A stretch of 64,000 bases of DNA from Polyangium spumosum (GCF_009649845.1 NZ_WJIE01000007.1:1-64000), one strand, 5' to 3'. Counted from the first letter of the stretch, positions 8,433 through 17,960 are shown. A program made the numbers and translations. Notes: generated by a model from the sequence alone, not told the origin.

Positions 8433-9182
8433 CTACTTCTTGTCCCCGTCCTTCTTCTGGGTCGGGTCGAGCGAGATCTGCTTCTTGTCGACCTTCTTCA
8501 CTTCGTTGCCCGTGGGCTTCCACTTCAAGGTCGGCACGGTGGCGACGACCGGCTTCCTGCGCGCCTCTTCCTCGGCCTTGCGCTCTTCGAGGCTCGGCAC
8601 GTCGAGCACCATGCCGCCGGCGGTCGGGTCCTTGCCGAGGAAGGCCTTGCCGTCGACCTCGGCGACGTGGAACTCGGTGCGGCGGTTCTCCGCGCGGCCC
8701 ATCTCGAGCTCGTTCGGCGCGATCGGCTTCGTCTCGCCGAAGCCCACGGCGATCAGGCGCAGGTGGTTCACGCCGTTGTCGACGAGCCAGTTGCACACGG
8801 CGAGCGCGCGTCGGGCGGAGAGCTCCGCGTTCTTGTCCTCCTCGCCCTTGTCGTCCGTATGCCCCTCGATGCGCAGGCGCGTGACCTCGGGGTGATCGTT
8901 GACGAACGCGAGCAACGTCTTCAGGACCTTCTCGCTCTCGCCGAACTTGCGGATGGTGGCGCTGCCCGTCTCGAAGACGATCTTGCCCTCGATGTAGATC
9001 TGGCTCTGGCCTTCCTTCGCGGTCCAGGCCTTCTCGGGGTACCACTTCGGTAGCTGGCTCTTCATCTCCGCCTTCGGCACGGGGACGGGCGGCAGGCGGT
9101 TGTCCGAGCAACCAGCGAGGGCGACGGACGCCCCCAGAGCAGCGACGAGCGCCACGGACCTTCCAAGCGAGGTGCGGTTCAT
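8433..9182 (-). CDS. OmpA-family outer-membrane lipoprotein
   Basis: A 249-residue lipoprotein. The signal peptide ends in the lipobox LAGC (Cys near residue 23), so it is lipid-anchored. Residues about 60-185 form an OmpA C-terminal peptidoglycan-binding domain: IVFETGSATIRKFGE at its start, then RIEGHTDDKG and the helix with SARRALAVCNWLVDNGV, ending in RRTEFHV. A Lys-rich tail of about 60 residues follows (EERKAEEEARR, then VDKK). It probably tethers the outer membrane to peptidoglycan. The ATG at 9182 is chosen because the signal peptide begins there; the longer frame upstream lacks one. Confidence 0.9.
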   Translation of the reverse strand: MNRTSLGRSVALVAALGASVALAGCSDNRLPPVPVPKAEMKSQLPKWYPEKAWTAKEGQSQIYIEGKIVFETGSATIRKFGESEKVLKTLLAFVNDHPEVTRLRIEGHTDDKGEEDKNAELSARRALAVCNWLVDNGVNHLRLIAVGFGETKPIAPNELEMGRAENRRTEFHVAEVDGKAFLGKDPTAGGMVLDVPSLEERKAEEEARRKPVVATVPTLKWKPTGNEVKKVDKKQISLDPTQKKDGDKK

Positions 9183-9298
9183 GAGAGGCCCCAAGCGTCG
9201 CCCGATCCGGGCTTCTGCCGCAAGTACGTCGGTGCGAGGCGAGCACGACTTGTATTCCGGCCCCGATTTGGGCACCGTCCCGGGGCGTGGAGGCTCGT

Positions 9299-9703
9299 AT
9301 GGCGCTCGTCGGCAAGCTCGAGGTCACCATCAAGATCAACCGACTCCCCACCGAGGTCACCACGGACAAGAACGGTTGGAAGGAGTTCAACGTCGATTTC
9401 GGCAAACGAGGCGCACGCGTGAGCCTGAGGCCACGCATGTGGAACCGCCTCGAGCAGGCCGCGAACACGCACCCCCACTGGATCGCGGTGATCACCGGCC
9501 AGATGGGCGACGACGTGCAGAAGGGCGTCTTCAAGCTGCTCGAACCGAACCTGCAGGTGTTCGAGTACACACCGAAGGCGCCCTCGGCCGAGGCCAAACC
9601 CGACGGCGCGAAGGCGGAAGCCGGGGCGGCGGCCGAGCCTGCCGCGGCCGGCGCGCCGGAGAAGGCCGAAGAAAAGCAGGCCCCGTCCCCTCCCGGCGAT
9701 TGA
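9299..9703 (+). CDS. Small conserved-looking hypothetical protein
   Basis: A 134-residue soluble protein. The ATG at 9299 follows GGAGG at about five bases. Residues 1-85 look like a compact beta-rich domain (KLEVTIKINRLP, NGWKEFNVDF, RPRMWNRLEQA, WIAVITGQMG, LLEPNLQVFEY). The last 45 residues are a low-complexity Ala/Glu/Pro/Lys tail. From memory the domain resembles short cyanobacterial proteins annotated as FinO-like fertility inhibition proteins, but I cannot confirm this. It is 22 bases upstream of larE and probably co-transcribed with it and the MBL hydrolase. Confidence 0.6.
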   Translation: MALVGKLEVTIKINRLPTEVTTDKNGWKEFNVDFGKRGARVSLRPRMWNRLEQAANTHPHWIAVITGQMGDDVQKGVFKLLEPNLQVFEYTPKAPSAEAKPDGAKAEAGAAAEPAAAGAPEKAEEKQAPSPPGD

Positions 9704-9725
9704 CGGCGTGGTACACCCCCTCGGC

Positions 9726-10568
9726 ATGGCTGAAACACCTGCCATCGAGGACAAGCTCGCTCGCCTGCGGGCGCGGCTCGTCGAGCTCGGCTCGGTCCTC
9801 GTCTGTTACTCCGGCGGCGTCGACAGCGCGTTCGTGCTCGCGGCCGCGCACGCCGCGCTCGGGCCTCGGGCCATCGGCATGACGGCCGTCTCGCCGAGCC
9901 TCGCGCCGGGCGAGCACGACGAGGCGATCGCGGTCGCTCGCTCGATCGGCGCGGATCATCGCCTCGTCAGCTCGAACGAGATCGAGGACCCCGGCTACGT
10001 CGCGAACAACCCGGACCGCTGCTTCCACTGCAAGTCCGAGCTCTACCGCATCGCCTCGCAGAAGAGGGCCGAGTGGGGCCTCGCGGCGATCCTGAACGGG
10101 ACGAACGTCGACGATCTCGGCGATTACCGCCCGGGGCTCGAGGCGGCGCGGCTCGCCGGGGTCGTGAGCCCGCTCGTCGATCTCGGCTTCACGAAGGCCG
10201 ACGTGCGCGCGGGCGCGGCCGCGATGGGGCTGCCGATATGGGACAAACCCGCGGCGGCCTGCCTGTCGAGCCGCATCCCCTACGGCACGAGCGTGACGCG
10301 CGAGCGGCTCTCGCAGATCGGCGGCTTCGAGGCCGCGCTGAAGGAGCTCGGCTTCCGCCAGGTGCGCGTGCGTTACCACGGCGAGATCGCGCGGATCGAG
10401 CTCGCGCTCGCCGAGCTGCCCCGCGCGGCCGAGCCCGCGATCCGCGACGCGATCGTCGCGGCGGGCAAGCAGCACGGGTTCAAGTACGTCACGCTCGATC
10501 TCGCCGGCTACCGCGTGGGCAGCCACAACGAGCTCCTCGTCGGCAAGAGCCTGCGTATCGTGAACTGA
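9726..10568 (+). CDS. larE: ATP-dependent sulfur transferase LarE
   Basis: A 280-residue PP-loop enzyme. In the known pathway LarE adenylates the carboxylate of pyridinium-3,5-biscarboxylate mononucleotide and donates sulfur to build the nickel-pincer cofactor of lactate racemase-type enzymes. The PP-loop SGGVDSA is at residues 29-35. The family block with the sacrificial cysteine (AACLSSRIPYG) is near 174-184. The protein also has NPDRCFHCK near 95, a second Cys-x-x-Cys not needed by the sacrificial-Cys mechanism; together with the first it could hold an Fe-S cluster as described for some LarE proteins (inference). No larB, larC or larA lies in the window, so partners must be elsewhere. The ATG at 9726 replaces an upstream GTG. 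Confidence 0.9.
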   Translation: MAETPAIEDKLARLRARLVELGSVLVCYSGGVDSAFVLAAAHAALGPRAIGMTAVSPSLAPGEHDEAIAVARSIGADHRLVSSNEIEDPGYVANNPDRCFHCKSELYRIASQKRAEWGLAAILNGTNVDDLGDYRPGLEAARLAGVVSPLVDLGFTKADVRAGAAAMGLPIWDKPAAACLSSRIPYGTSVTRERLSQIGGFEAALKELGFRQVRVRYHGEIARIELALAELPRAAEPAIRDAIVAAGKQHGFKYVTLDLAGYRVGSHNELLVGKSLRIVN

Positions 10569-10592
10569 GACGGACGAAGAAGGGGAGGTCCC

Positions 10593-11516
10593 GTGGGCCG
10601 CTTCGATCACCTCGCCACCCAGCCTCGCCGCGGCCCCGCCGAGCTCTTCCGCTGGCGCGTCCTCGATCCGCTGAAGGGCAAAAGAATCAAGGACCCGGGC
10701 GGGTTCGTCACGCCGAGCCGCGCTCCCGACGCCGATCTCGTGCGGAGCCCCGCGCCGAGCCTGTGCTGGATCGGGCACGCGAGCTTCCTGCTCACGCTGG
10801 GCAAGAAGAACATCCTCTTCGACCCGGTGCTCGGCGAGCGGATCGGCCCGATGAAGCGCCTCGTCGCGCCGGGCATCCCCTGGCAGGATTTGCCGCCGAT
10901 CGACATCGTCGTGATCACGCACAACCACCGCGATCACCTCGACCCGTGGAGCATCGAGCGGCTCGGCGATCGGCCGACGTACGTGGCGCCGCTCGGCAAT
11001 ACACGATTCCTGAAGGCGGCGGGGGCGTCGGCGAAGGTCGTGGAGCTCGACTGGTGGGAGACGACGGGGATCGGCGGTCTCGAAATCACGCTCGTGCCGG
11101 CGCGACACTGGTCGATGCATTTTCCCTGGGATCGGAATGACGCGCTCTGGGGCGGATACGTGATCCGGGGGCCCGAAGGGAGCGCGTATCATTCGGGGGA
11201 CACCGCGTACTGGGATACGTTCGAGGAGATCGGGCGCCGGGCGGGGCCGATCGACTGGGCGATGTTGCCCATCGGGGCCTACGAGCCGCGCTGGTTCATG
11301 GAGCCGCAGCACATGGGGCCCGAGGAGGCCGCGTCGGCCGCGCGATTGCTCGGCGCGAAGCATTTCGTGGCCATGCATTGGGGGACGTTCAAGCTGACGG
11401 ACGAGCCTGTCGGCGAGCCGCCCGAGCGCGCGCGCGCAGCCTGGCAGGCCGAGGGGGGCGCCGAGGAGAAGCTCTGGATCCTCGACGTCGGCGAGACGCG
11501 ATACCTCGGTCGTTAA
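10593..11516 (+). CDS. MBL-fold metal-dependent hydrolase (NAPE-PLD/UlaG-like)
   Basis: A 307-residue metallo-beta-lactamase fold protein, starting with GTG 24 bases after larE. The metal-binding HxHxDH motif reads HNHRDHLD (near residue 110), with further ligands in ARHWS, SGDTAYW and the C-terminal MHWGTF. The order and length match the NAPE-hydrolysing phospholipase D-like and UlaG-like branch of the superfamily. The substrate cannot be told from sequence. It ends five bases before the stop of the convergent GH16-like gene, so the two transcripts must overlap or terminate within coding DNA. Confidence 0.85.
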   Translation: MGRFDHLATQPRRGPAELFRWRVLDPLKGKRIKDPGGFVTPSRAPDADLVRSPAPSLCWIGHASFLLTLGKKNILFDPVLGERIGPMKRLVAPGIPWQDLPPIDIVVITHNHRDHLDPWSIERLGDRPTYVAPLGNTRFLKAAGASAKVVELDWWETTGIGGLEITLVPARHWSMHFPWDRNDALWGGYVIRGPEGSAYHSGDTAYWDTFEEIGRRAGPIDWAMLPIGAYEPRWFMEPQHMGPEEAASAARLLGAKHFVAMHWGTFKLTDEPVGEPPERARAAWQAEGGAEEKLWILDVGETRYLGR

Positions 11517-11521
11517 CCAAC

Positions 11522-12229
11522 TCAAAGCGGGATGAACTCGACGCGGTCGATGATGACCTCGAGCTGCGTCCGCACCCCGCTCGGCTTCCGGCCGTCCTTG
11601 AGCCAGAAATTGATACGCGGGAACGTCGTCGCCCGCGGCGTCGGCACGCCCGTGGTGAAGCGCGAGGTGACCACGCTCCCGCCGCCGCCGAGGGGGACAC
11701 TCGAGAAATCCACCCTGCCCGGCGACCAGACGAACGTGTGCTCGCTCCGGGACCAGGCGCTGCCCCCCAGGTTGAAGGAGCGGGTGGTCGGCTGCACCGT
11801 GTGGAACAGGTTGTTGCCGGTGTTCCCGAACTCGGCGATCTCGATATCCATCTCGTTGTAGAGCGGCTCGGCGGCGTCGTCCCACGTGAAGAAGCCGAGC
11901 ACCGATTGCGAGTGGAAATTGTCGAGCGGGGTCCCGAGGACCATCCTGTACGTGCCATATCCGATGGATTCACGCATGATGATCTCGGAGCAGGTCCAGA
12001 CGCCGCCGATGCGGCGGATCAACATGTGAAGTCGCCCCTGCGCGTCGACGGAGACGTTGCTCGCTTCGAACGTGTTGGGGCCGGGGCCGACCCGCGAGCT
12101 GCCGCTGTCCTTGAGGTCCCACTCGTATCCAGAGAATTCGAGCGCCCGCGCGTCTCCCGGGGTCGTCAGCACGCAAAGAAGGAGAGCCGAGGAAAAACCG
12201 AGCGAGAGCGCCTTGGAGATACTCTTCAT
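11522..12229 (-). CDS. Secreted glycoside hydrolase family 16-like protein
   Basis: A 235-residue exported protein. The signal peptide runs to about residue 29 (cleavage after DARA). The mature part is a concanavalin-like beta-sandwich with the GH16 active-site pattern Glu-x-Asp-x-Glu (NEMDIEIAEFG), flanked by the typical YGTYRMVL and FHTVQP strands. GH16 enzymes cut beta-1,3/1,4-glucans or galactans; the exact substrate is unknown. I chose the ATG at 12229 for the signal peptide; ATG 12247 is an alternative. It is shorter than most GH16 enzymes but retains both catalytic acids. Confidence 0.75.
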   Translation of the reverse strand: MKSISKALSLGFSSALLLCVLTTPGDARALEFSGYEWDLKDSGSSRVGPGPNTFEASNVSVDAQGRLHMLIRRIGGVWTCSEIIMRESIGYGTYRMVLGTPLDNFHSQSVLGFFTWDDAAEPLYNEMDIEIAEFGNTGNNLFHTVQPTTRSFNLGGSAWSRSEHTFVWSPGRVDFSSVPLGGGGSVVTSRFTTGVPTPRATTFPRINFWLKDGRKPSGVRTQLEVIIDRVEFIPL

Positions 12230-12400
12230 GCCCGGGGCCACTGCCATCGTCGTGCCACGAGGCAGCCTCGAATGACGCGTGATCTCACGAAAGATGCGGG
12301 GAGCTTTGTCCCCGCATGCCCTTCGCCTCTCGCTGTCCACGAATTCAATTGGGCAACGCTTGCCCAGCGGGCGGGCCCCCGCAGACGCGGGTGCGCCCGC

Positions 12401-15400
12401 TCAGCGGGGCCCGCTCGAGCGCCGGCGCGCGCGACGGAAGAGGCCGCCTAGGCCGAGCCCGAGCGCCACCACGAGGGCGGACGCGCCGGGCGCGTGGCCC
12501 GAGGCGCCGCAGCCGCCGAATGTGGTGGGGCCGGACGGCGTGGCCGCGGCGCCGGGAGGCAAAATCACGGGCGGATCGATATGCGTGGGGCGACCTTCGT
12601 CATCGAGGGAAACCACGAGCGAGGCGAGCGCGAGGTTTCCGCCCGAGTCGAGCACCGAGATATGAAGGACGACGTCCTCGCCATGAAGCTCGGGGGGCGC
12701 CGCGACGTCGAGCTCGGCCTTGCCCGCGGGGCCGTCGAAGAGGCCTTCGCCGACGACGAGCGCCTCGTCGTTCGCCGCGCCTGCCTCGGACATCCGGACG
12801 ATCCAATGGTCGAGCGCGAGGTCGTCCTTCGCTTCGAGAGAGAGGTGCAGGGCCGCGCCCACGGCCGTCGCCGCGGCCCCGAGCGTGGGCCCATTCGCGT
12901 CCGCGACCACGAGGGGACGGCTGAAGACGTCGGGGCTCGCGCCGTTCGGGCCGATCGCGCGCACGGCCACGCGGTACGGGCGCGCGGCGAGGATCCCCGT
13001 GAGGTCGATCGAAGCCGAGCTCCCCGGAGCGGGCCTGTAGGCCGGGGACCAGAGGGGCTGTTCGTCCGGGCCGACGAGGGCGTATTCGTAACTCACGGCC
13101 TCGGAGACCTTCGCGAACGTGATCGTGACCGGCTCCCCGGGCTTGATCACGTGCGGGGCGTCCGGCGGGCCGTCGTCTGTCTCGCCAAACGAGATCCAGG
13201 GCGGCGACGCGCAGCCGGGCACGTCGATGTGGTGGACGTAGCCGTCCGCGACGCCGACGAGGATCTCGTCCGCGCCGTCGCCGTCGGTGTCGCCCACGAC
13301 GGGCTCGGCGACCGAGCCGCCGAGGAACTTCGACCAGCGCAAATCGAGGGTGCAGGCGTCGAGGGCATAGAGGTATCCATCCGTGGATCCGGCGAGGATG
13401 GCCGGGCCGCCCGCGCCGAGCGAGGCGACGGAGGTCGCATTCGAGAGCACACCCGGGCGCTCTCCCGCGGCGATCGCCGCGTCCGCGGAGGGGAAGGTGC
13501 CCCCGCCGGCGAGCGCGCGCGCGCCGAGCAGCGCGCCGGTCGCGCCGTCGAAGGCGCGCAGCGTGGGGGAGAGGACGGCCGGGGTGACGAAGCGGGGCGC
13601 GTCGCCGCAGACCACGCGGGCGCCGGCCATTCCATTGACCTGCTCGGGGCTCTCCGATTGCCACGCAATGCCGAGGTCGGCCTGGAGGAGCCGCGGCGAG
13701 GACGCGCCCGCCTGGAGCAGGAGCTCGGGCCCGGGCCCGCCCTGGAACGAGGCGAGCATGGGGAGCGAATACCACATGCCATCGCCGGGCGTCGTCTGGA
13801 CGGCGCCGCTCGCCGCGTCACGCGTGTTCAGGCCGTCGTTCATCGAATACCACGCGTCCGTCCCGTCGCCGTCGAGATCACCGACGCTCGAGCCGAAGAA
13901 GCCGCCGAAGGGCAATGGATTGCCCTGCCAAACGAGGCTGCCGGTGCCGAAATCGACCGCGGACTGGACGATCTGCACGCCCGAGGTCCGCCAGTCGAGG
14001 CCGACGCGCGGGGCCGCCTGGCCCGCCACGCGCAGCGGCAGCGGCGTGCCGTGGGGGGCGCCGGGGCCGAGGTCGACGGCGCCGAGGGGGGCGCCATTCT
14101 GCGAGCGGCGCGCCACGAGGTTGTTTCCTTCGACGCCGACGACGGCCGTCCCCAGCGAGCCGAGGTCGAGGATACTCGCCGCGTGCATGCCCGGCTGCAC
14201 GAAACGCGGCAGCGGCGGGACGACGAGCGAGGCGAAGCGTGTCTCCCCGACGAAGAGGCCGAGCGGCGAGCCCGGCAGGACCACGAAGGGCCCGGCGTCG
14301 TCGCCGCCGACGAGCGGCCCGCCCTGCGCGCCCCCGCTCGGCTGAAGGCCACCACCGACGAGCGAACCCGTCGCCTTGCCGCCCCAGAACACGACGCCGT
14401 TCGTCCCTTTCAAGGCCTGCGAGAGCGCGACGACCATGCCCGCGGTCGTGCCCACGGCGACCTGGGGATAGGGCCGCGTGGAGAAATCGGCCGTGAAAAC
14501 ACCGGTGATATCACCGACGAGCGGGACGTGCTCCCCGGCCTTCTTCGGCCCGGCGGCGTCGAGGGTGTACGCCTGGATGTCCCGGAAGGTGTGGGGGTCC
14601 TCGAGGATATCGTAGGGCAGCTCGGATTTCGGCCTCCCGACGAGGAGGGCCGAGGGTTGTCCAGGCCGCGGGAGCACGGCGAGGCGCTGCGCGAGCGGGC
14701 CCCGCTGCGCGCGCGCCGGGTCGGGCATCAAATGGGCGCGCACCTCGGGGATGGGGCCGGCCAGGGCCACGAGGGTATTGCCGTCGAAATGGTGGACGGA
14801 GAGCCCCTCGGCCGTCGCGACGACGAGCTCCGCCCCGGCGGCGAGGCCGAGATCGGCCGCGCCCTCGAAGCGCGCGCCCGGGAGCGTGGCGACGGTCGCG
14901 CCCGCCGCGCCCTTCAGGATCTCCGTGGTGAACGTGGGCGCGCCGGACGCGTGGTGCGAAAAGACGAGCTCGTCCACGCCGTCGCCGTCGAGATCCGCGG
15001 CCACGTCGGCGAGCGCGACCATTTCGGCGTCATAACCGGCCGCCTTGCGCTGGAAGAGCAGCGATCCGGTCTTCGACTGCGGATCGAAGTCGAACACCGT
15101 GATCCCGGGCGGGCCGACCTTCGCCGCGACCTGGCCGTGCGGCTGCACGATGACGAGCTCTTTGCCGGGTGAGCCGTCGATCTCGGCCGCGAGCGCGTAA
15201 GCCTGCGAGAAAGGTTTGTCCGAAGCGCCGGGCGCGCCGAGCGTCGTGATCGTCTGGCCATCGTCGCCGCGGAGGATCACGATCTCGGCCGGCGAGGTGA
15301 GCACGACCTCGGGCAGGCCGTCGCCGTCGAGGTCGACGAGGGTATCGGTGCCGCTGTGGGAGGGCGGCGGCGATGTGTTCGCCGGGCGCTTCCACAGCAC

Positions 15401-15994
15401 GCTCGGCGCGCCGAGGCCGGCCGCGAAGGAGAAGGCGCCGGCCGCCATGGCGCCGGGCGTCGCGCAGCTCGTGCATTCGTCGATGTAGACGTCGGACAAA
15501 CCATTGCCGTCGAGGTCGACCACGCGGGCGGCCGCGGGCGCGCGGAACTCGCCGAGCGGCGAGCTCCAGCGGACCACGCCGGTCCCGCCGTCGAGGACGT
15601 GCACGCGCGTCTCGGTGCGGACCACGACCTCGCGCTGGCCGTCGCCGTCGAGATCGGCGAACGCCTCGACCGAGCCGACGCCGAGGATCTCGCTCTTCCA
15701 GAGCGTCACCTGCGACACGGCGTGCCTGGCGACGAACCTGCCGCCGACGGCCACGACGAAGGTCTGGGGGTTCGCCAGGCCAAACCGTGTGATGCGGCCC
15801 GTCGGGCGCCCGCCCATGTACACGCGCCAGGTGACGACGGGCTCGACGACGGGCACGTGGCCCGCCGAGGCGCCGGTGCGCGCGGCGTCATGGCGCGCGA
15901 TCGGCCAGGTGTCGGCGCCGGCGCGGCCGGATGCGGAGCCCCCCGCGAGGACCACCAGCGCGCCGAGCAAAGCAGCACGAGACGAGCAGCGCAT
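12401..15994 (-). CDS. Large FG-GAP/VCBS surface protein with MYXO-CTERM-like tail
   Basis: A 1197-residue secreted protein. The signal peptide (about 27 residues) leads into many FG-GAP/VCBS beta-propeller blades. Each carries a calcium-binding Asp loop such as DLDGDGQREV, DLDGNGLSDV, DLDGDGLPEV, DLDGDGVDEL and DTDGDGADEI. Residues about 985-1080 resemble a fibronectin type III module. The end has GGCG, a hydrophobic helix and an Arg-rich stop (LFRRARRR), matching the layout of the MYXO-CTERM sorting signal that anchors proteins at the myxobacterial surface. A role in surface binding or adhesion is inferred. Ribosome binding sequence GGAGA lies just before the ATG at 15994. Confidence 0.85.
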   Translation of the reverse strand: MRCSSRAALLGALVVLAGGSASGRAGADTWPIARHDAARTGASAGHVPVVEPVVTWRVYMGGRPTGRITRFGLANPQTFVVAVGGRFVARHAVSQVTLWKSEILGVGSVEAFADLDGDGQREVVVRTETRVHVLDGGTGVVRWSSPLGEFRAPAAARVVDLDGNGLSDVYIDECTSCATPGAMAAGAFSFAAGLGAPSVLWKRPANTSPPPSHSGTDTLVDLDGDGLPEVVLTSPAEIVILRGDDGQTITTLGAPGASDKPFSQAYALAAEIDGSPGKELVIVQPHGQVAAKVGPPGITVFDFDPQSKTGSLLFQRKAAGYDAEMVALADVAADLDGDGVDELVFSHHASGAPTFTTEILKGAAGATVATLPGARFEGAADLGLAAGAELVVATAEGLSVHHFDGNTLVALAGPIPEVRAHLMPDPARAQRGPLAQRLAVLPRPGQPSALLVGRPKSELPYDILEDPHTFRDIQAYTLDAAGPKKAGEHVPLVGDITGVFTADFSTRPYPQVAVGTTAGMVVALSQALKGTNGVVFWGGKATGSLVGGGLQPSGGAQGGPLVGGDDAGPFVVLPGSPLGLFVGETRFASLVVPPLPRFVQPGMHAASILDLGSLGTAVVGVEGNNLVARRSQNGAPLGAVDLGPGAPHGTPLPLRVAGQAAPRVGLDWRTSGVQIVQSAVDFGTGSLVWQGNPLPFGGFFGSSVGDLDGDGTDAWYSMNDGLNTRDAASGAVQTTPGDGMWYSLPMLASFQGGPGPELLLQAGASSPRLLQADLGIAWQSESPEQVNGMAGARVVCGDAPRFVTPAVLSPTLRAFDGATGALLGARALAGGGTFPSADAAIAAGERPGVLSNATSVASLGAGGPAILAGSTDGYLYALDACTLDLRWSKFLGGSVAEPVVGDTDGDGADEILVGVADGYVHHIDVPGCASPPWISFGETDDGPPDAPHVIKPGEPVTITFAKVSEAVSYEYALVGPDEQPLWSPAYRPAPGSSASIDLTGILAARPYRVAVRAIGPNGASPDVFSRPLVVADANGPTLGAAATAVGAALHLSLEAKDDLALDHWIVRMSEAGAANDEALVVGEGLFDGPAGKAELDVAAPPELHGEDVVLHISVLDSGGNLALASLVVSLDDEGRPTHIDPPVILPPGAAATPSGPTTFGGCGASGHAPGASALVVALGLGLGGLFRRARRRSSGPR

Positions 15995-16116
15995 GACGTC
16001 TCCTTTGGGTGCGGAAAGAAAATTCCCTCACCTGGGAAAGTATCAAAAAATGGTGTTGCTGTCTCGTACGACCGAGCGCACTTCAACGCGGCGGCCCTCC
16101 GTGCTAGGCCTCGCGC

Positions 16117-17115
16117 GTGCCGTTTTCGCGCATCCTCGGCCAGGACGAGGCCATCCGGACGCTCGTGCGGGCCCTCGAGAGCGGGCGCGTCCACCACGCC
16201 TACCGCTTCGAGGGGCCCGACGGCGTGGGCAAGGAGATGGTCGCCTTCGCGCTGGCGCAGGCGCTCGTGTGCACGGGCGGCGACACGCTCGGCTGCGGCC
16301 GCTGCGACGCCTGCCAGCGCGCGGTGACGCTCTCGACCGAGCGCCCCGAGGTGCCGAAGCACCCGGACGTGATCCTCGTCGAGCGCGGGCTCTACCCGCC
16401 GGCGACGCTCGACAAGAAGAATGAGGAGGTCCAAGGGATCTCGATCGAGCAGATCCGGCGCATCGTGCTCCCCCACGCGGCCTACCCGCCCCACGAGGGA
16501 CGCGCGCGGATCTTCATCATCCGCAGGGCCGAGGAGATCACGGTCGCGGCCGCGAACGCGCTCCTGAAGACGCTCGAGGAGCCGCGGCAAGGGACACACT
16601 TCGTGCTGCTCACGTCGCGGCCCGATCGCATGCTCGACACGATCCGCTCCCGCACGCTGAAGCTGCGCTTCGGGCCCCTCTCGGACGAGGTGCTGCACGA
16701 GATCCTCCAGGCGAAGGGGACGCCGGCGGGGAAGCAGGACCTCGCGATCGAGCTCGCCGCAGGCAGCGCAGGAGCGGCGCTCGAGCTCGCGGACGCGGAG
16801 CGCACGGCCGCGCGCGACGAGTTCGTCGCGTCGATGCTCGCGGCCGTGGCGGCGCCGGATCTCGGGCCGGCGGTGGCGCTCGCGGAGGCGCTCGACACGA
16901 AGGACAAGGAGAAACTGCGCGACGATCTGCGCGCCCTCGGCGCGGCGCTCGCCCGCTCGGCGCGCGGCCGCGTGGCCGCCGATCCACGCGCGGCCGTGAT
17001 CGACGCCCGACGTTACGAGTCCGTGCTGCGCGTGCTCGGGTACCTCGAGCGCAACGCGAGCCCGAACCTGTCGATCATCCAGCTCGTCTCGGAGATGCGC
17101 GAGGCCGTCCCCTGA
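16117..17115 (+). CDS. holB: DNA polymerase III subunit delta prime
   Basis: A 332-residue clamp-loader subunit, starting at GTG 16117. It shows the family's opening (FSRILGQDEAIRTLVRAL), a P-loop-like DGVGKE, the zinc module (CGRCDAC near residues 54-60) and the sensor region AAANALLKTLEEP, followed by the SRTLKLRF segment that corresponds to the SRC motif with Cys replaced by Thr. Delta prime is the non-hydrolysing stator of the sliding-clamp loader. The C-terminal collar domain is helical. It ends directly against the stop of the convergent gene at 17116, leaving no intergenic DNA. Confidence 0.9.
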   Translation: MPFSRILGQDEAIRTLVRALESGRVHHAYRFEGPDGVGKEMVAFALAQALVCTGGDTLGCGRCDACQRAVTLSTERPEVPKHPDVILVERGLYPPATLDKKNEEVQGISIEQIRRIVLPHAAYPPHEGRARIFIIRRAEEITVAAANALLKTLEEPRQGTHFVLLTSRPDRMLDTIRSRTLKLRFGPLSDEVLHEILQAKGTPAGKQDLAIELAAGSAGAALELADAERTAARDEFVASMLAAVAAPDLGPAVALAEALDTKDKEKLRDDLRALGAALARSARGRVAADPRAAVIDARRYESVLRVLGYLERNASPNLSIIQLVSEMREAVP

Positions 17116-17733
17116 TCAGGACGCATCGTCGGCGCGGCCCATGCGATCGTACTCGTCCTCGTCGAGGCGGCGCCCGGCCCACGCGAGCGTCTTGCCTTCA
17201 CTCGTGACGACGAGCGCGACCTCGCGACCGCCGGCCTCGTACGTGGCGAGTATGCCCGACGCGCCGACCATCGGCGTGCCCTGGCCGAGCCGCTCGAACA
17301 TCACCGGCAAGCGGCTCCTGCGTTGCATCGCCATGCCCCGGATCTCCAGCGTCCCGGGCGGCTCGGGTGGCGTGTCCACCGAGGCCGGGCTGAGCCAGAG
17401 GACCCTGCGCGCGTCCCCCGGAAAGAGCACCACCACGTGGTGCGCGAGGCCCTCCGGCGCCACGAAGATCACCGCGGCGAGCGCCTGCTCGCGCGCGACG
17501 ATGGCCCCCGAGAGCCAGCGCTCGTCGCCCTCCGCCGACACGACGTCGCCGAGCGCGAGCGTGAGCCCCGCGAGCGGATCCGCCGGCGCAGGCGCCTTCA
17601 GCGCGCGCGGCGGCTTCTTCTTGTCGTCGAGCGCCTTGCCCTCGTCCGGCGCCTCGCGCTCGCGGCGCCGGCTCGCGAGGTAGCCGAGGGACGCGGCCAC
17701 GGCGGCCGTGATCGCGATGGCGACGAGGCTCAT
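17116..17733 (-). CDS. Membrane-anchored hypothetical protein
   Basis: A 205-residue protein with one N-terminal transmembrane helix (residues 3-20), then a basic charged linker rich in Lys, Asp and Ala, then a roughly 140-residue soluble domain that looks all-beta ([55 protein letters not shown]). The topology suggests a soluble domain facing the cytoplasm or periplasm. I do not recognise the family; a DUF4178-like beta domain is one guess. Its ATG overlaps the stop of the short thiE-like frame upstream as ATGA. Confidence 0.7.
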
Positions 17734-17876
17734 CTGTCCTCCGTTCGAGGCGTCGAGAGGCCAACCGCGTACGTCCCTCCCGGGCGCGCGGCGCGCGCGG
17801 CCTCGGCGAAGGTGATGACGTCGACTCCGCGCCGGTCGAGCGCGGCCTTGTCCACGGTGGCGTACAGACCTCGCAT
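17730..17876 (-). pseudogene. Possible thiE (thiamine-phosphate synthase) N-terminal remnant
   Basis: A 48-codon frame whose first 33 residues (opening [19 protein letters not shown], then [10 protein letters not shown]) look like the start of myxobacterial-type ThiE proteins: a first TIM-barrel strand, then a helix. After ARP the expected second strand (ALQLRAK) is missing. The frame instead ends 15 residues later, its TGA overlapping the ATG of the next gene. It lacks all catalytic residues, so it would be a remnant or a small leader peptide. The identification rests on remembered family pattern only. Confidence 0.35.
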
Positions 17877-17960
17877 GCGGGCGTGGGTTTGTACGCTAAG
17901 GTTGACGCCCTCGGAAGGAAAGCGGAAAGCCCCCCTCTCGACGGACAGCCGGAGCCCCTG

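Noticed and set aside
12494-15172. 892-codon plus-strand frame
   Set aside because: It is a shadow of the FG-GAP protein gene. It is Arg/Gly/Glu-rich with no signal peptide or motif.
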